A DNA stretch of 10,212 nt from JANTGF01 sp033791445 (GTDB taxonomy: Bacteria; Bacteroidota; Bacteroidia; Bacteroidales; VadinHA17), in NCBI GenBank assembly GCA_033791445.1, contig JASJGS010000178.1:1-10212 (forward strand), in the 5' to 3' direction. The translations under genes and the position numbers were made by a program. Shown here in pieces: positions 1-6,986 of the stretch (within the stretch, counting starts at the first letter, position 1; each line of letters begins with the position of its first letter). The notes below the pieces were generated by a model, which did no database searches, was not told where the DNA came from, and saw nothing but the letters and a program-made list of their open reading frames with translations.

Positions 1-870
1 TGTTTTGACTGGCACTCCTCTGTTCATGGCCACTGGATGTTAGTACGTTTATTGAAAGTGTTTCCAGATTTACCGGAATCTGCTGAAATAAGAAAAGCTC
101 TCAACCAGAATCTGTCAGCAGAAAATATTGCCATTGAAGTAGAATACCTCAATCAGCCAAGTCGGAAATCCTTTGAACGGACATACGGTTGGTCCTGGTT
201 ATTGAAATTAACTGCAGAGCTATATTCATGGGATGATCCTGATGGAAACAAATGGTTGGAGAATATTGAGCCTCTTGCTAATGAAATTGAAAAGCGATAT
301 ATTGACTTCTTACCTAAACAAGACTTTCCTATTCGTCGCGGAGTTCATGCAAACACTGCCTTTGGCCTTTCCTTTGCCCTTGATTATGCCAGGATTGCTA
401 ATAAAGAAGAACTGGAAAACTTGATCATTGAAAGCTCAAAAAAATACTACCTGAATGATATAGACAGCCCCAGCCGATGGGAACCTGATGGGGATGATTT
501 CCTTTCACCAAGCCTGATAGAGGCTGACTTAATGAACAGAGTTCTCGACTCCAATACATATGAAAAGTGGCTAGAAGCCTATTTACCTGGTGCAATAAGG
601 GGGAAACCAAAAAATCTCTTCACACCAGCTCCAGTTTCTGACCGAAGCGATCCAAAAATCGTCCATCTGGATGGACTCAATCTGAGCCGTGCATGGTGTA
701 TGTTTCGAGTTTCAGCATCTTTACCAGATAATAATCCGGTAAAACAAACTCTATATGATTCTGGAATTCGTCATGCAGAAGCAACTCTACCACATATAGC
801 CTCAGGCAATTATGAGGGAGAACACTGGTTGGCATCCTTTGCAGTTTATATGTATTCGAGTAAGCAATAA
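1..870 (+). CDS. DUF2891 family protein, 5' end missing
   Basis: The reading frame is open from base 1, so the gene starts upstream of the window and only its last 289 codons are seen. The first residues visible, FDWHSSVHGHWMLVRL, are upstream of the first in-frame ATG (position 37) and are a hallmark of DUF2891, so that ATG is internal. Other conserved-looking blocks, numbered from the first visible residue, are RTYGW (60-64), PIRRGVHANTAFGL (110-123), WEPDGDDFLSPSLIEADLM (160-178) and HLDGLNLSRAW (222-232), with GEHWLASFAVY near the C-terminus. These are rich in Trp, His and acidic residues, as in enzymes built on an alpha-helical toroid, but that fold and any catalytic role are my inference. 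The biochemical function is unknown to me, and the N-terminus (possible export signal) is not visible. It converges on the dehydratase gene, 13 bases away. Confidence 0.85.
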   Translation, partial: CFDWHSSVHGHWMLVRLLKVFPDLPESAEIRKALNQNLSAENIAIEVEYLNQPSRKSFERTYGWSWLLKLTAELYSWDDPDGNKWLENIEPLANEIEKRYIDFLPKQDFPIRRGVHANTAFGLSFALDYARIANKEELENLIIESSKKYYLNDIDSPSRWEPDGDDFLSPSLIEADLMNRVLDSNTYEKWLEAYLPGAIRGKPKNLFTPAPVSDRSDPKIVHLDGLNLSRAWCMFRVSASLPDNNPVKQTLYDSGIRHAEATLPHIASGNYEGEHWLASFAVYMYSSKQ

Positions 871-883
871 GAAATTAAATGCA

Positions 884-2665
884 CTATCCTGAGGCCTTTA
901 TCCAGTTTACCAGGCCTTTGCTTTCAATAATTTCCCTGAGCTTATCTGGTAAGGGCGCAAATTTATATTCAATATTATTTAAGAGGACTATCCCTGCTTT
1001 TAAATCAACCTCAAAATTATCACCCCGCTTATAATTGTTAACTATCTCAGGTTGCACAATTAATACCAAACCTTGATTGATAGCAGAGCGGTAAAATATG
1101 CGGTTCACTGATTTTACAAATATTGCTTTGATTCCTACATTGGCCAAACCCACTGAAGGATGTTCACGGGAACTTCCACATCCAAAATTCTCGCCTGCTA
1201 ACATAATGTCCCCATCTTTTACATTGGGGGAAAAGCTTTCATCGAAACCTGTAAAAAGATGTGGTAATATTGCCTCTGGATCAGAACTAAGTACATTATA
1301 GGTCAGATTCCCTGCAAACATCTGATCCGTATTTAAATTATCCACATCACTATAGTTCCATACACCTTCTTTCCTTCGATTATCGGAAGGCTCAATCATA
1401 AGAATGGAACTCTGTTCAATCTTATGTGGATAAACATCCTTATTTACTGTTCCCCTGGGATCTGTTATTTTTCCTTTAATAGATGAGATTGCTACAGTTG
1501 CTGGTGAAGCCAGGTAAACTGACGCCTCCTTATTCCCCATTCTTCCCTTAAAGTTTCTATTTGAGGTTGATATTACCGTATAGCCATCGGCTGGAATACC
1601 CTGTCCAGTACCAAGACATGGTCCACAGGAAGGACTTAAAACATTTGCTCCAGCTAACAATAACTTTTTAAGGGTACCATTATCCATTGCTTCCATATAT
1701 ACCTTTTGGGAGGCAGGTGTAATCAACAATTGAAACCCTTCCTTTATACTTTTCCCATCGAGGATTTCAGCTGCTATCATAAGGTCTTCAAGTCTACCAT
1801 TGGTACAGGTACCTATCAGACCCTGGTTAAGTGGAGTGCCTGCTACTTCTGATACTGGTTTAACATTATCAACATGATGAGGTGCAGCCACCAAAGGAAA
1901 TACCTCATCAAGCTTAATTTCAATTTCTTTGAGATAGGAAGCCCCCTCATCAGCCCAGACTCCATCAATAATGTCTTTTTCATAAAAATCTGCCAGGGCC
2001 TTATCTGGTGGAAAAACCGCATTTTTAGCTCCCATTTCAGAAGCCAGGTTTGACAGGGTCATCCTTTGAGAAATAGTAAGATGTTTTACCCCATCTCCAT
2101 GATACTCAATAGAGAGATAGTTTGCCCCGGCAGAACCAATCATTCCAATGATCCAGAGAGAAATATCTTTTGCATATACACCTTCATTTAGTTTTCCCGA
2201 AAGAGTAATCTTTAAAGTTTCAGGAACCCTGAACCAGGTCTCCCCTCTTTTCCAGATACCCGCTGTTTCTGTCCGGTCTATTCCGGCAGCCAGAGCATTA
2301 AAGGCACCGGCCGTACAGGTGTGACTATCACTTCCAACGATGAGTAATCCAGGCTGTGCATGGTGAGACATAATCTGATGACATATACCCTTCCCTGCAT
2401 CATAAAACATATCTATGCCCTTTTCCTTAACAATATCTCGAATTTCCTGGTACTGGTTAGCCACCTTAGCATTGGTAGGGGGTGCATTATGGTCAAGGAC
2501 TATTAGAAGACTCTTAGGATTGGCGATTTCATGACCACCCATTTTCTCAAAAGTCTTATAAATACTTGCTGTATTATCATGACTTAATACAATATCTGGT
2601 TTGCTAAATACTATGGTTCCTGCGGGAGCTCCCAGAATCTTCTCAACAAAAGTCTTTTTTTCCAT
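884..2665 (-). CDS. Fused aconitase/isopropylmalate dehydratase family hydro-lyase (catalytic plus swivel domains)
   Basis: A 593-residue 4Fe-4S hydro-lyase, expected to be cytosolic and to dehydrate and rehydrate a 2- or 3-hydroxy polycarboxylic acid. Residues 1 to about 400 are the LeuC-like catalytic part: LDHN (57-60), GICHQ (93-97), SDSHT (112-116), SEMGA (209-213), GTCTNGR with Cys287, PSCGPC with Cys347 and Cys350, and NRNFKGR (369-375). The three cysteines are the expected cluster ligands, and by motif comparison the main aconitase active-site residues are present. Residues from about 435 form the LeuD-like swivel domain, with GENFGCGSSREH (491-502). In typical bacterial LeuC and LeuD these parts are separate proteins; here they are one chain, much shorter than the roughly 750-900 residue AcnA or AcnB. 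Substrate is unknown: isopropylmalate, citrate, homocitrate, citramalate or dimethylmalate types are all possible. The ATG at 2665 is well placed. No promoter octamer was found in the 77-base gap to the upstream paralogue, so co-transcription is likely. Confidence 0.9.
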   Translation of the reverse strand: MEKKTFVEKILGAPAGTIVFSKPDIVLSHDNTASIYKTFEKMGGHEIANPKSLLIVLDHNAPPTNAKVANQYQEIRDIVKEKGIDMFYDAGKGICHQIMSHHAQPGLLIVGSDSHTCTAGAFNALAAGIDRTETAGIWKRGETWFRVPETLKITLSGKLNEGVYAKDISLWIIGMIGSAGANYLSIEYHGDGVKHLTISQRMTLSNLASEMGAKNAVFPPDKALADFYEKDIIDGVWADEGASYLKEIEIKLDEVFPLVAAPHHVDNVKPVSEVAGTPLNQGLIGTCTNGRLEDLMIAAEILDGKSIKEGFQLLITPASQKVYMEAMDNGTLKKLLLAGANVLSPSCGPCLGTGQGIPADGYTVISTSNRNFKGRMGNKEASVYLASPATVAISSIKGKITDPRGTVNKDVYPHKIEQSSILMIEPSDNRRKEGVWNYSDVDNLNTDQMFAGNLTYNVLSSDPEAILPHLFTGFDESFSPNVKDGDIMLAGENFGCGSSREHPSVGLANVGIKAIFVKSVNRIFYRSAINQGLVLIVQPEIVNNYKRGDNFEVDLKAGIVLLNNIEYKFAPLPDKLREIIESKGLVNWIKASG

Positions 2666-2742
2666 CGATTAATATGCTTGAAAGTATTTTACAATTAATA
2701 TTTCTATCTATAAATATGCTTTTTAAGATATGGGAAAACTAG

Positions 2743-4551
2743 CTAGAACAAGCCGTTGTTCTGGTAAATTTCCATTTGAACCTCAGAAAACGGGCCAACC
2801 ATAATGGATTTTCCATTTCGGATATTCGAAATTTTTCCAGACTTCAAATCAATCTTAATATTCTCCCACTCATTAAGCTCCAACTGACTAAGATCAGAAT
2901 AACTTAGAATTGGAAAGGCAGCATTAATAGCGTTCCTTTCATAAATTGCTCCGAATGATTCTGCTAAAACAGCTTGCACTCCCAATGATTTAAAACAGTC
3001 GACAGCCTGCTGCCTTGAGCTTCCACTTCCGAAATTTTTACCAGCAATTACAATATCACCTGGCTGAGCCTTTAAGGCAAAATCCGTAAAGCCTTCAAGA
3101 TTGTCAAAGGTATATTTCCCCATTTCTTCAGGATCAGTTATGGCAAGATACCTGTTGTGGTAAATCATATCGGTATCGATGTTATCCATATCAATCAGCC
3201 AAACTCTTCCCTCCAGAATTTCTGGCTTTTCTGAATGACCTATATCTTTACTTTTACCTGCATCTTCCACTTTTATTTCTTCAACATGGAAAACTGCAGG
3301 TTCATTCGGAATCTCATCCCCAACTGTAATATATCCTGCTACAGCAGATGCCGCAACCGTTTCCGGAGAACATAGGTACACCTCCCCTTTTCCCTGTTTC
3401 CCAGGAAAATTCCGGTTACCAGTGCTCACAGTAACTTCTCCCTGGCCATTTTGCCCGACTTGCCCGGCAGCACATCCGGCACATCCTGCATTGGATACCA
3501 ATGCTCCGGCATTTTTAAATATCTTAATCAATCCTTCATCAAGGCATTGATCCCATATACTGTTTGTTGAGGGTACAATTTTGAGTACAACTCCCGGCGC
3601 AACTTTTCGGCTTTTCAAAATTCTCGCTACACTTCGCATATCTTCCATGCGCCCGTTGGTGCAACTACCCACAAAGGCTGAATCAATTTTCACCTTTTTT
3701 ATCTCATTAATGCTTACTGTGTCATGTGGTTTGCCTGGCCGGGATACCATTGGCACAAATTCTGAAGCATCAAGTACAAATTCCTGATGGTATTCTGCGT
3801 TACTATCTGCTCTAATAATCTCTATGGATCGACCGGTTTTTGATTCGCAGTAATCCTTAATCTCATTATTGGGGGTAAACAAGATAGCTATGGCCCCCAT
3901 CTCTGTGGCCATGGATGAAATAGTAATCCTTTGATCAAAAGAGAACCCATCAACCTCATCTCCATAAATTTCTACTGCATATCCCAATAATTTATTAGCA
4001 CCAAATTCAGACAAGAGGTTTAGCACAATGTCTTTAGATGTGACATCCCTGGGTATGGAACCCTTTAGATAGATTTTCACAGACTTTGGAACACGAAACC
4101 ATACATAACCGGTATTCCAGGCAGAAGCGATATCTCTGTCTCCCATTCCCTGGCCGAAAGCACCAACTGCTCCAACAATGTTGGCATGGGAATCAGTAGA
4201 TATTACAGTAGATCCAGGATAAATCAATCCCTCCTCAATCAATAGGTGTGTACCTATTCCTTCGTTTATATCATAAACTTTAATTCCGCGCTCCCTGGCA
4301 AATACACGACAGACTTGCTGATTACCAGCATATTTCTGATCTGAACCAGTTGGATTAGTATCAAATGTAAAAAATGTCATAGCAGGATCTGCAATAGACA
4401 GATTGTGGTCCCTTATATTTTTTACAACATTGGGACCACCAAAATCCCTGGCTACCCTGGCATCGATTTCGACATCTACAATATCACCTGGTTTTACAAT
4501 ATCACTTTTTGAGTGATTTGCAATTATTATTTCAATTATTGTCATTCCCAT
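2743..4551 (-). CDS. Second fused aconitase/isopropylmalate dehydratase family protein, divergent active site
   Basis: A 602-residue protein of the same two-domain plan as its downstream neighbour but clearly a different subfamily. Numbered from the ATG at 4551: TDSHA (119-123), TEMGA (216-220), GSCTNGR with Cys297, GCAGC with Cys357 and Cys360 as the other cluster ligands, NRNFPGK (379-385), then a swivel domain with DNIDTD (456-461) and GKNFGSGSSRQQ (504-515). Two positions differ from classical enzymes: the Asp-His pair of the DHN motif reads Asp64-Thr65, and the second Arg of NRNFxGR is Lys385. The cluster and the Ser-Ser-Arg loop are kept, so I expect an active hydro-lyase with altered substrate choice; this is inference. 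The frame extends upstream to a GTG at 4602, but MGMTII is the usual family start, and a promoter-like octamer (4579-4586) lies inside the extension, so I chose 4551. It is probably the first gene of a two-gene transcript. Confidence 0.88.
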   Translation of the reverse strand: MGMTIIEIIIANHSKSDIVKPGDIVDVEIDARVARDFGGPNVVKNIRDHNLSIADPAMTFFTFDTNPTGSDQKYAGNQQVCRVFARERGIKVYDINEGIGTHLLIEEGLIYPGSTVISTDSHANIVGAVGAFGQGMGDRDIASAWNTGYVWFRVPKSVKIYLKGSIPRDVTSKDIVLNLLSEFGANKLLGYAVEIYGDEVDGFSFDQRITISSMATEMGAIAILFTPNNEIKDYCESKTGRSIEIIRADSNAEYHQEFVLDASEFVPMVSRPGKPHDTVSINEIKKVKIDSAFVGSCTNGRMEDMRSVARILKSRKVAPGVVLKIVPSTNSIWDQCLDEGLIKIFKNAGALVSNAGCAGCAAGQVGQNGQGEVTVSTGNRNFPGKQGKGEVYLCSPETVAASAVAGYITVGDEIPNEPAVFHVEEIKVEDAGKSKDIGHSEKPEILEGRVWLIDMDNIDTDMIYHNRYLAITDPEEMGKYTFDNLEGFTDFALKAQPGDIVIAGKNFGSGSSRQQAVDCFKSLGVQAVLAESFGAIYERNAINAAFPILSYSDLSQLELNEWENIKIDLKSGKISNIRNGKSIMVGPFSEVQMEIYQNNGLF

Positions 4552-4578
4552 TTTTGATAATTTAAGAAACTGAGATAA

Positions 4579-4586
4579 CAAAAATA
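4579..4586 (-). promoter_or_regulatory. Candidate Bacteroidota -7 element upstream of the dehydratase pair
   Basis: Read on the minus strand this is TATTTTTG, an exact match to the TAnnTTTG element of Bacteroidota promoters. It would put the transcript start about 25 bases before the ATG at 4551. No TTG/TTTG is found at the usual 19-21 base spacing upstream, so the -33 half is missing or weak. The same octamer precedes the thiolase gene. Confidence 0.45.
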
Positions 4587-4646
4587 GGATATTTTTTATC
4601 ACTGAATTAAATAATCAAAACAATTTATTAACGATATTCCAGCTAT

Positions 4647-4682
4647 AAAAAAAGGCCTTAAGCAAAATGCCTAATGACCTTT
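4647..4682 (-). terminator. Intrinsic terminator downstream of the thiolase gene
   Basis: On the minus strand the arms AAAGGTCATTAGGCA and TGCTTAAGGCCTTT pair over 14 positions with one bulged A and two G-T pairs, around a TTT loop. A run of seven T follows directly. It lies 28 bases past the thiolase stop codon, on the same strand, and has the usual form of a Rho-independent terminator. On the plus strand the hairpin is not followed by a comparable T run, so it should act in one direction only. Confidence 0.8.
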
Positions 4683-4709
4683 ATTACAATTATTTTATTT
4701 ACTCGATTT

Positions 4710-5897
4710 CTACATCAAGTTTTCAATAATTATAGCCGATGCCCCTCCTCCGCCATTGCAAAGAGTTGCTAAACCGTATTTTCCCTTATTTTGTTTCAAA
4801 ACATTTGCCAATGTCACAATAATGCGGTTTCCAGAGGCGCCTATCGGATGTCCAAGAGAAACACCACCACCATTCACATTTGTCTTATCAATATCGATAT
4901 TTAGTTCTTTCAAGGCAGCGATAACTACTACAGCAAAGGCCTCATTAATTTCAAAATAGTCAATATCCTCTATACTCAAACCTGAAAGTTTTAAAACTTT
5001 TTTTACTGCTTTCACAGGTGTGGTAGTAAACCATTCCGGAGCCTGAGCAGCATCAGCATAGGCAACAAGCCTGGCCAGAGGTTTCAAGCCCAGTTCATTC
5101 AATTTATCTCCACTCACTAAAACCACCGCTGAAGCGCCATCATTAATGGTCGAAGCATTGGCAGCTGTAACTGTACCATCTTTCTGAAAAACAGGTCGTA
5201 AGGATGGGACCTTATCAAAATTGGTCCGAGTATATTCCTCATCCTTATCTATCACAATAGGATCACCTCTTCGCTGGGGAATCTCAACCGGGACTATCTC
5301 ATCCTTAAACAAGCCCTTATCAGTTGCTTCTCCGGACCGCCTATATGACCTGATGGTAAATGCATCCTGCTCTTCCCTGGATATTTTCATCTCAGAAGCA
5401 CACAATTCTGCCGCATTGCCCATATGATAATCATTGTATACATCCCAGAGGCCATCATTAATCATTCCATCAATAAGCTTACTATGTCCCAACTTATTCC
5501 CAGTCCGATATTTTTCAACATAGAATGGAACATTTGACATACTTTCCATTCCACCACAAACAACAATACTGTTGTCACCAGCAAGAATAGATTGTGAGCC
5601 AATCATAACAGATTTCATTCCTGAAGCACATACCTTATTCACTGTTGTACATGGAACAGAATTGGGTAGACCAGCAAATAAAGCGGCCTGTCGTGCAGGC
5701 GCCTGACCCAATCCGGCCGATAATACATTCCCCATAAATACTTCATCCACATTATCGGGTTGAATACCAGCCTTCTCAATCGCAGTTTTTATAACAATTG
5801 AGCCAAGTTTAGTAGCACTCAGACCTGACAATCCACCAAGAAAACTGCCAATTGGAGTTCTAACTGCAGATACAATAAACACTTCTTTTTTTGCCAT
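4710..5897 (-). CDS. Acetyl-CoA acetyltransferase (type II thiolase)
   Basis: A full-length 395-residue thiolase, the normal size for the cytosolic homotetrameric enzymes that reversibly condense two acetyl-CoA to acetoacetyl-CoA or cleave 3-ketoacyl-CoA. The N-terminal signature VSAVRTPIGSF is at 9-19. The acyl-accepting cysteine is Cys90 in NKVCASGMKS, with NEAF at 318-321, the catalytic histidine His350 in GHPIGASG and the second catalytic cysteine Cys380 in LCNGGGGASA. All expected catalytic residues are present. Sequence alone does not separate a biosynthetic acetoacetyl-CoA thiolase from a degradative one, so no gene symbol is given. The ATG at 5897 follows an A/T-rich leader. Its upstream region carries a -7 octamer and a palindrome, and a terminator follows the stop codon, so it is probably a single-gene transcript despite lying on the same strand as the dehydratases. 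Confidence 0.95.
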   Translation of the reverse strand: MAKKEVFIVSAVRTPIGSFLGGLSGLSATKLGSIVIKTAIEKAGIQPDNVDEVFMGNVLSAGLGQAPARQAALFAGLPNSVPCTTVNKVCASGMKSVMIGSQSILAGDNSIVVCGGMESMSNVPFYVEKYRTGNKLGHSKLIDGMINDGLWDVYNDYHMGNAAELCASEMKISREEQDAFTIRSYRRSGEATDKGLFKDEIVPVEIPQRRGDPIVIDKDEEYTRTNFDKVPSLRPVFQKDGTVTAANASTINDGASAVVLVSGDKLNELGLKPLARLVAYADAAQAPEWFTTTPVKAVKKVLKLSGLSIEDIDYFEINEAFAVVVIAALKELNIDIDKTNVNGGGVSLGHPIGASGNRIIVTLANVLKQNKGKYGLATLCNGGGGASAIIIENLM

Positions 5898-5913
5898 AAT
5901 TAGATATTATTTT

Positions 5914-5929
5914 ATAGGTTCTAACCTAT
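5914..5929. promoter_or_regulatory. Perfect 7-2-7 palindrome, candidate operator or leader hairpin of the thiolase gene
   Basis: The sequence ATAGGTT-CT-AACCTAT is a perfect inverted repeat with a two-base spacer. It lies between the candidate -7 element and the thiolase start codon, at about the predicted transcript start, where a bound dimeric repressor would block transcription. The two-base loop is too tight for the full RNA hairpin, so a DNA site is the better reading. The regulator is not identifiable from this window. Confidence 0.45.
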
Positions 5930-5934
5930 GAATT

Positions 5935-5942
5935 CAAAAATA
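5935..5942 (-). promoter_or_regulatory. Candidate -7 element of the thiolase promoter
   Basis: Minus-strand TATTTTTG matches the Bacteroidota TAnnTTTG element exactly and lies 37 bases upstream of the thiolase ATG. No good TTG-type -33 element is seen at the standard distance, so the promoter may be weak or depend on an activator. Confidence 0.5.
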
Positions 5943-6100
5943 ACTCAGCTAAAACACTATGATTTAGTTCTGATTTTTAAAGGTACGAAGATTCCTTTAA
6001 TAATAAAATACATACAAATTAGATAATTGCATTTCAAGTCAACGGGAAATTGAACTTAAAAGAAAAAAAGATTTTTTTTTAGATTTAAATGAAAGGAACT

Positions 6101-6868
6101 TCAATCCATTTCCAGTTGCAATCCATCGTAAGCCAATTGAACATTGTCTGGTAACTCTCTTTGAACTTCAGAATGCCGACCCATTTGATGACTGACATGG
6201 GTTAATATTGCCTTTTCCGGAGAAATTTCCTCTATTAAGTGCAAAGCTTGTTTAAGGTTGAAATGCGTCACATGCTCTTCTTTTCTCAAGGCATTAATTA
6301 TAAGAATTTTTGTATCAGAAAATTTTTTCTTCTCACTTTCGGAAATGAAGCTGGCATCAGTAATATACGTAATGTCTCCTATTCTAAATCCCAGGATTGG
6401 CAGAGTATAATGCATAGCACGTATGGGGAGAATAGACAAACCCTGGATAGAGAAAATGTTCTCATCAATTAAATTAAGCTTAATATTAGGTACGCCCGGA
6501 TATTTATCCTCCTCAAAAGCATACAAAAACTGTTCACGAACTTCCTTAAGTACCCTGTCCTCAGCAAAAATGTCCATAGCTCTTTTTTGAATGTAATTGA
6601 AGGCCCTTACATCATCGAGCCCAGCTATGTGATCCCTATGCTCATGGGTTAGTAAAATAGCATCCAAAGAATCTACACTTTCCCTTAACATTTGATATCT
6701 AAAATCAGGCCCGGCATCTATTACAAGTGAAAGTGATTCATTTCTAATAAGAACAGAGGAGCGAAGCCTCTTATCAAGTGAATCTTGAGAAGAGCATACA
6801 TTGCAGTGACATCCAATAATTGGTACGCCTTGGGAGGTTCCAGTTCCTAAGAAGGTTAAATTCAGCAC
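6101..6868 (-). CDS. PhnP-like MBL-fold metallohydrolase
   Basis: A 255-residue metallo-beta-lactamase-fold protein resembling PhnP-type cyclic phosphodiesterases. From the chosen start: LTFLGTGTSQGVP at 4-16; a Cys/His cluster GCHCNVC (19-25) like the structural zinc site of PhnP; the metal motif THEHRDH (74-80); and further likely ligands His153 (AMHY), Asp171 (YITDAS) and His224 (LTHVSH). This set predicts a two-metal active site acting on phosphodiester or similar bonds in the cytosol. The open frame continues upstream to 7189, but that stretch is antisense to the methyltransferase gene and has no family similarity. The GTG at 6868 gives the usual family N-terminus (VLNLTFLGTG) and length, so I use it, though no ATG is available there. 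No phosphonate genes are nearby, so a phn pathway role is not supported; the substrate is unknown. Confidence 0.88.
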   Translation of the reverse strand: MLNLTFLGTGTSQGVPIIGCHCNVCSSQDSLDKRLRSSVLIRNESLSLVIDAGPDFRYQMLRESVDSLDAILLTHEHRDHIAGLDDVRAFNYIQKRAMDIFAEDRVLKEVREQFLYAFEEDKYPGVPNIKLNLIDENIFSIQGLSILPIRAMHYTLPILGFRIGDITYITDASFISESEKKKFSDTKILIINALRKEEHVTHFNLKQALHLIEEISPEKAILTHVSHQMGRHSEVQRELPDNVQLAYDGLQLEMD

Positions 6869-6887
6869 GAATTGAAATTTTTGTATC

Positions 6888-6901
6888 AGGTAAAAATACC
6901 T
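6888..6901. repeat. Short inverted repeat in the divergent intergenic region
   Basis: AGGTA-AAAA-TACCT is a 5-4-5 perfect inverted repeat 19 bases upstream of the MBL-fold start codon, between two divergent genes. It could be a small operator or leader hairpin, but repeats this short occur by chance in AT-rich DNA. Confidence 0.2.
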
Positions 6902-6963
6902 AAATTTACTGTATCGTTGATCCTCATTTCTTAAACTTGTAAAAACTCCTGAAAGAAAATCTT

Positions 6964-6971
6964 TACTTTTG
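6964..6971 (+). promoter_or_regulatory. Candidate -7 element of the methyltransferase gene
   Basis: TACTTTTG matches TAnnTTTG exactly on the plus strand, 15 bases before the ATG at 6987. A TTG is present upstream, but the gap is 24 bases rather than 19-21. If real, the leader is only about 10 bases and the in-frame TTG at 6969 lies within the promoter, supporting 6987 as the start. Confidence 0.4.
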
Positions 6972-6986
6972 ATAAAATTCTCACGT

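Noticed and set aside
425..610. Short open frames antisense or out of frame to the main genes (also near 1098-1301, 3581-3787, 5221-5427, 7881-8129 and 8972-9154)
   Set aside because: Each lies wholly inside a well-supported gene, shows no recognisable motif and has no start context of its own; they are shadow frames.
2671..2721. Direct repeat AATATGCTT at 2671-2679 and 2713-2721 between the two dehydratase genes
   Set aside because: Nine bases, two copies only, AT-rich; no link to a promoter or start codon.
4552..4602. Upstream GTG start for the second dehydratase, adding 17 residues (MIKNILFLLSQFLKLSK)
   Set aside because: The hydrophobic extension would resemble a signal sequence, which makes no sense for a cytosolic Fe-S enzyme, and it covers a promoter-like octamer; the ATG at 4551 gives the normal family N-terminus.
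4616..4623. TTGTTTTG on the minus strand as an alternative promoter octamer for the dehydratase pair
   Set aside because: It has a mismatch at the conserved A, and a perfect match lies closer to the start codon at 4579-4586.
6056..6081. A-run followed by T-run (A7-G-A-T9) downstream of the MBL-fold gene, as a terminator
   Set aside because: The only possible stem is made of A-T pairs with almost no loop, so it is not a credible intrinsic terminator; it is more likely plain AT-rich spacer.
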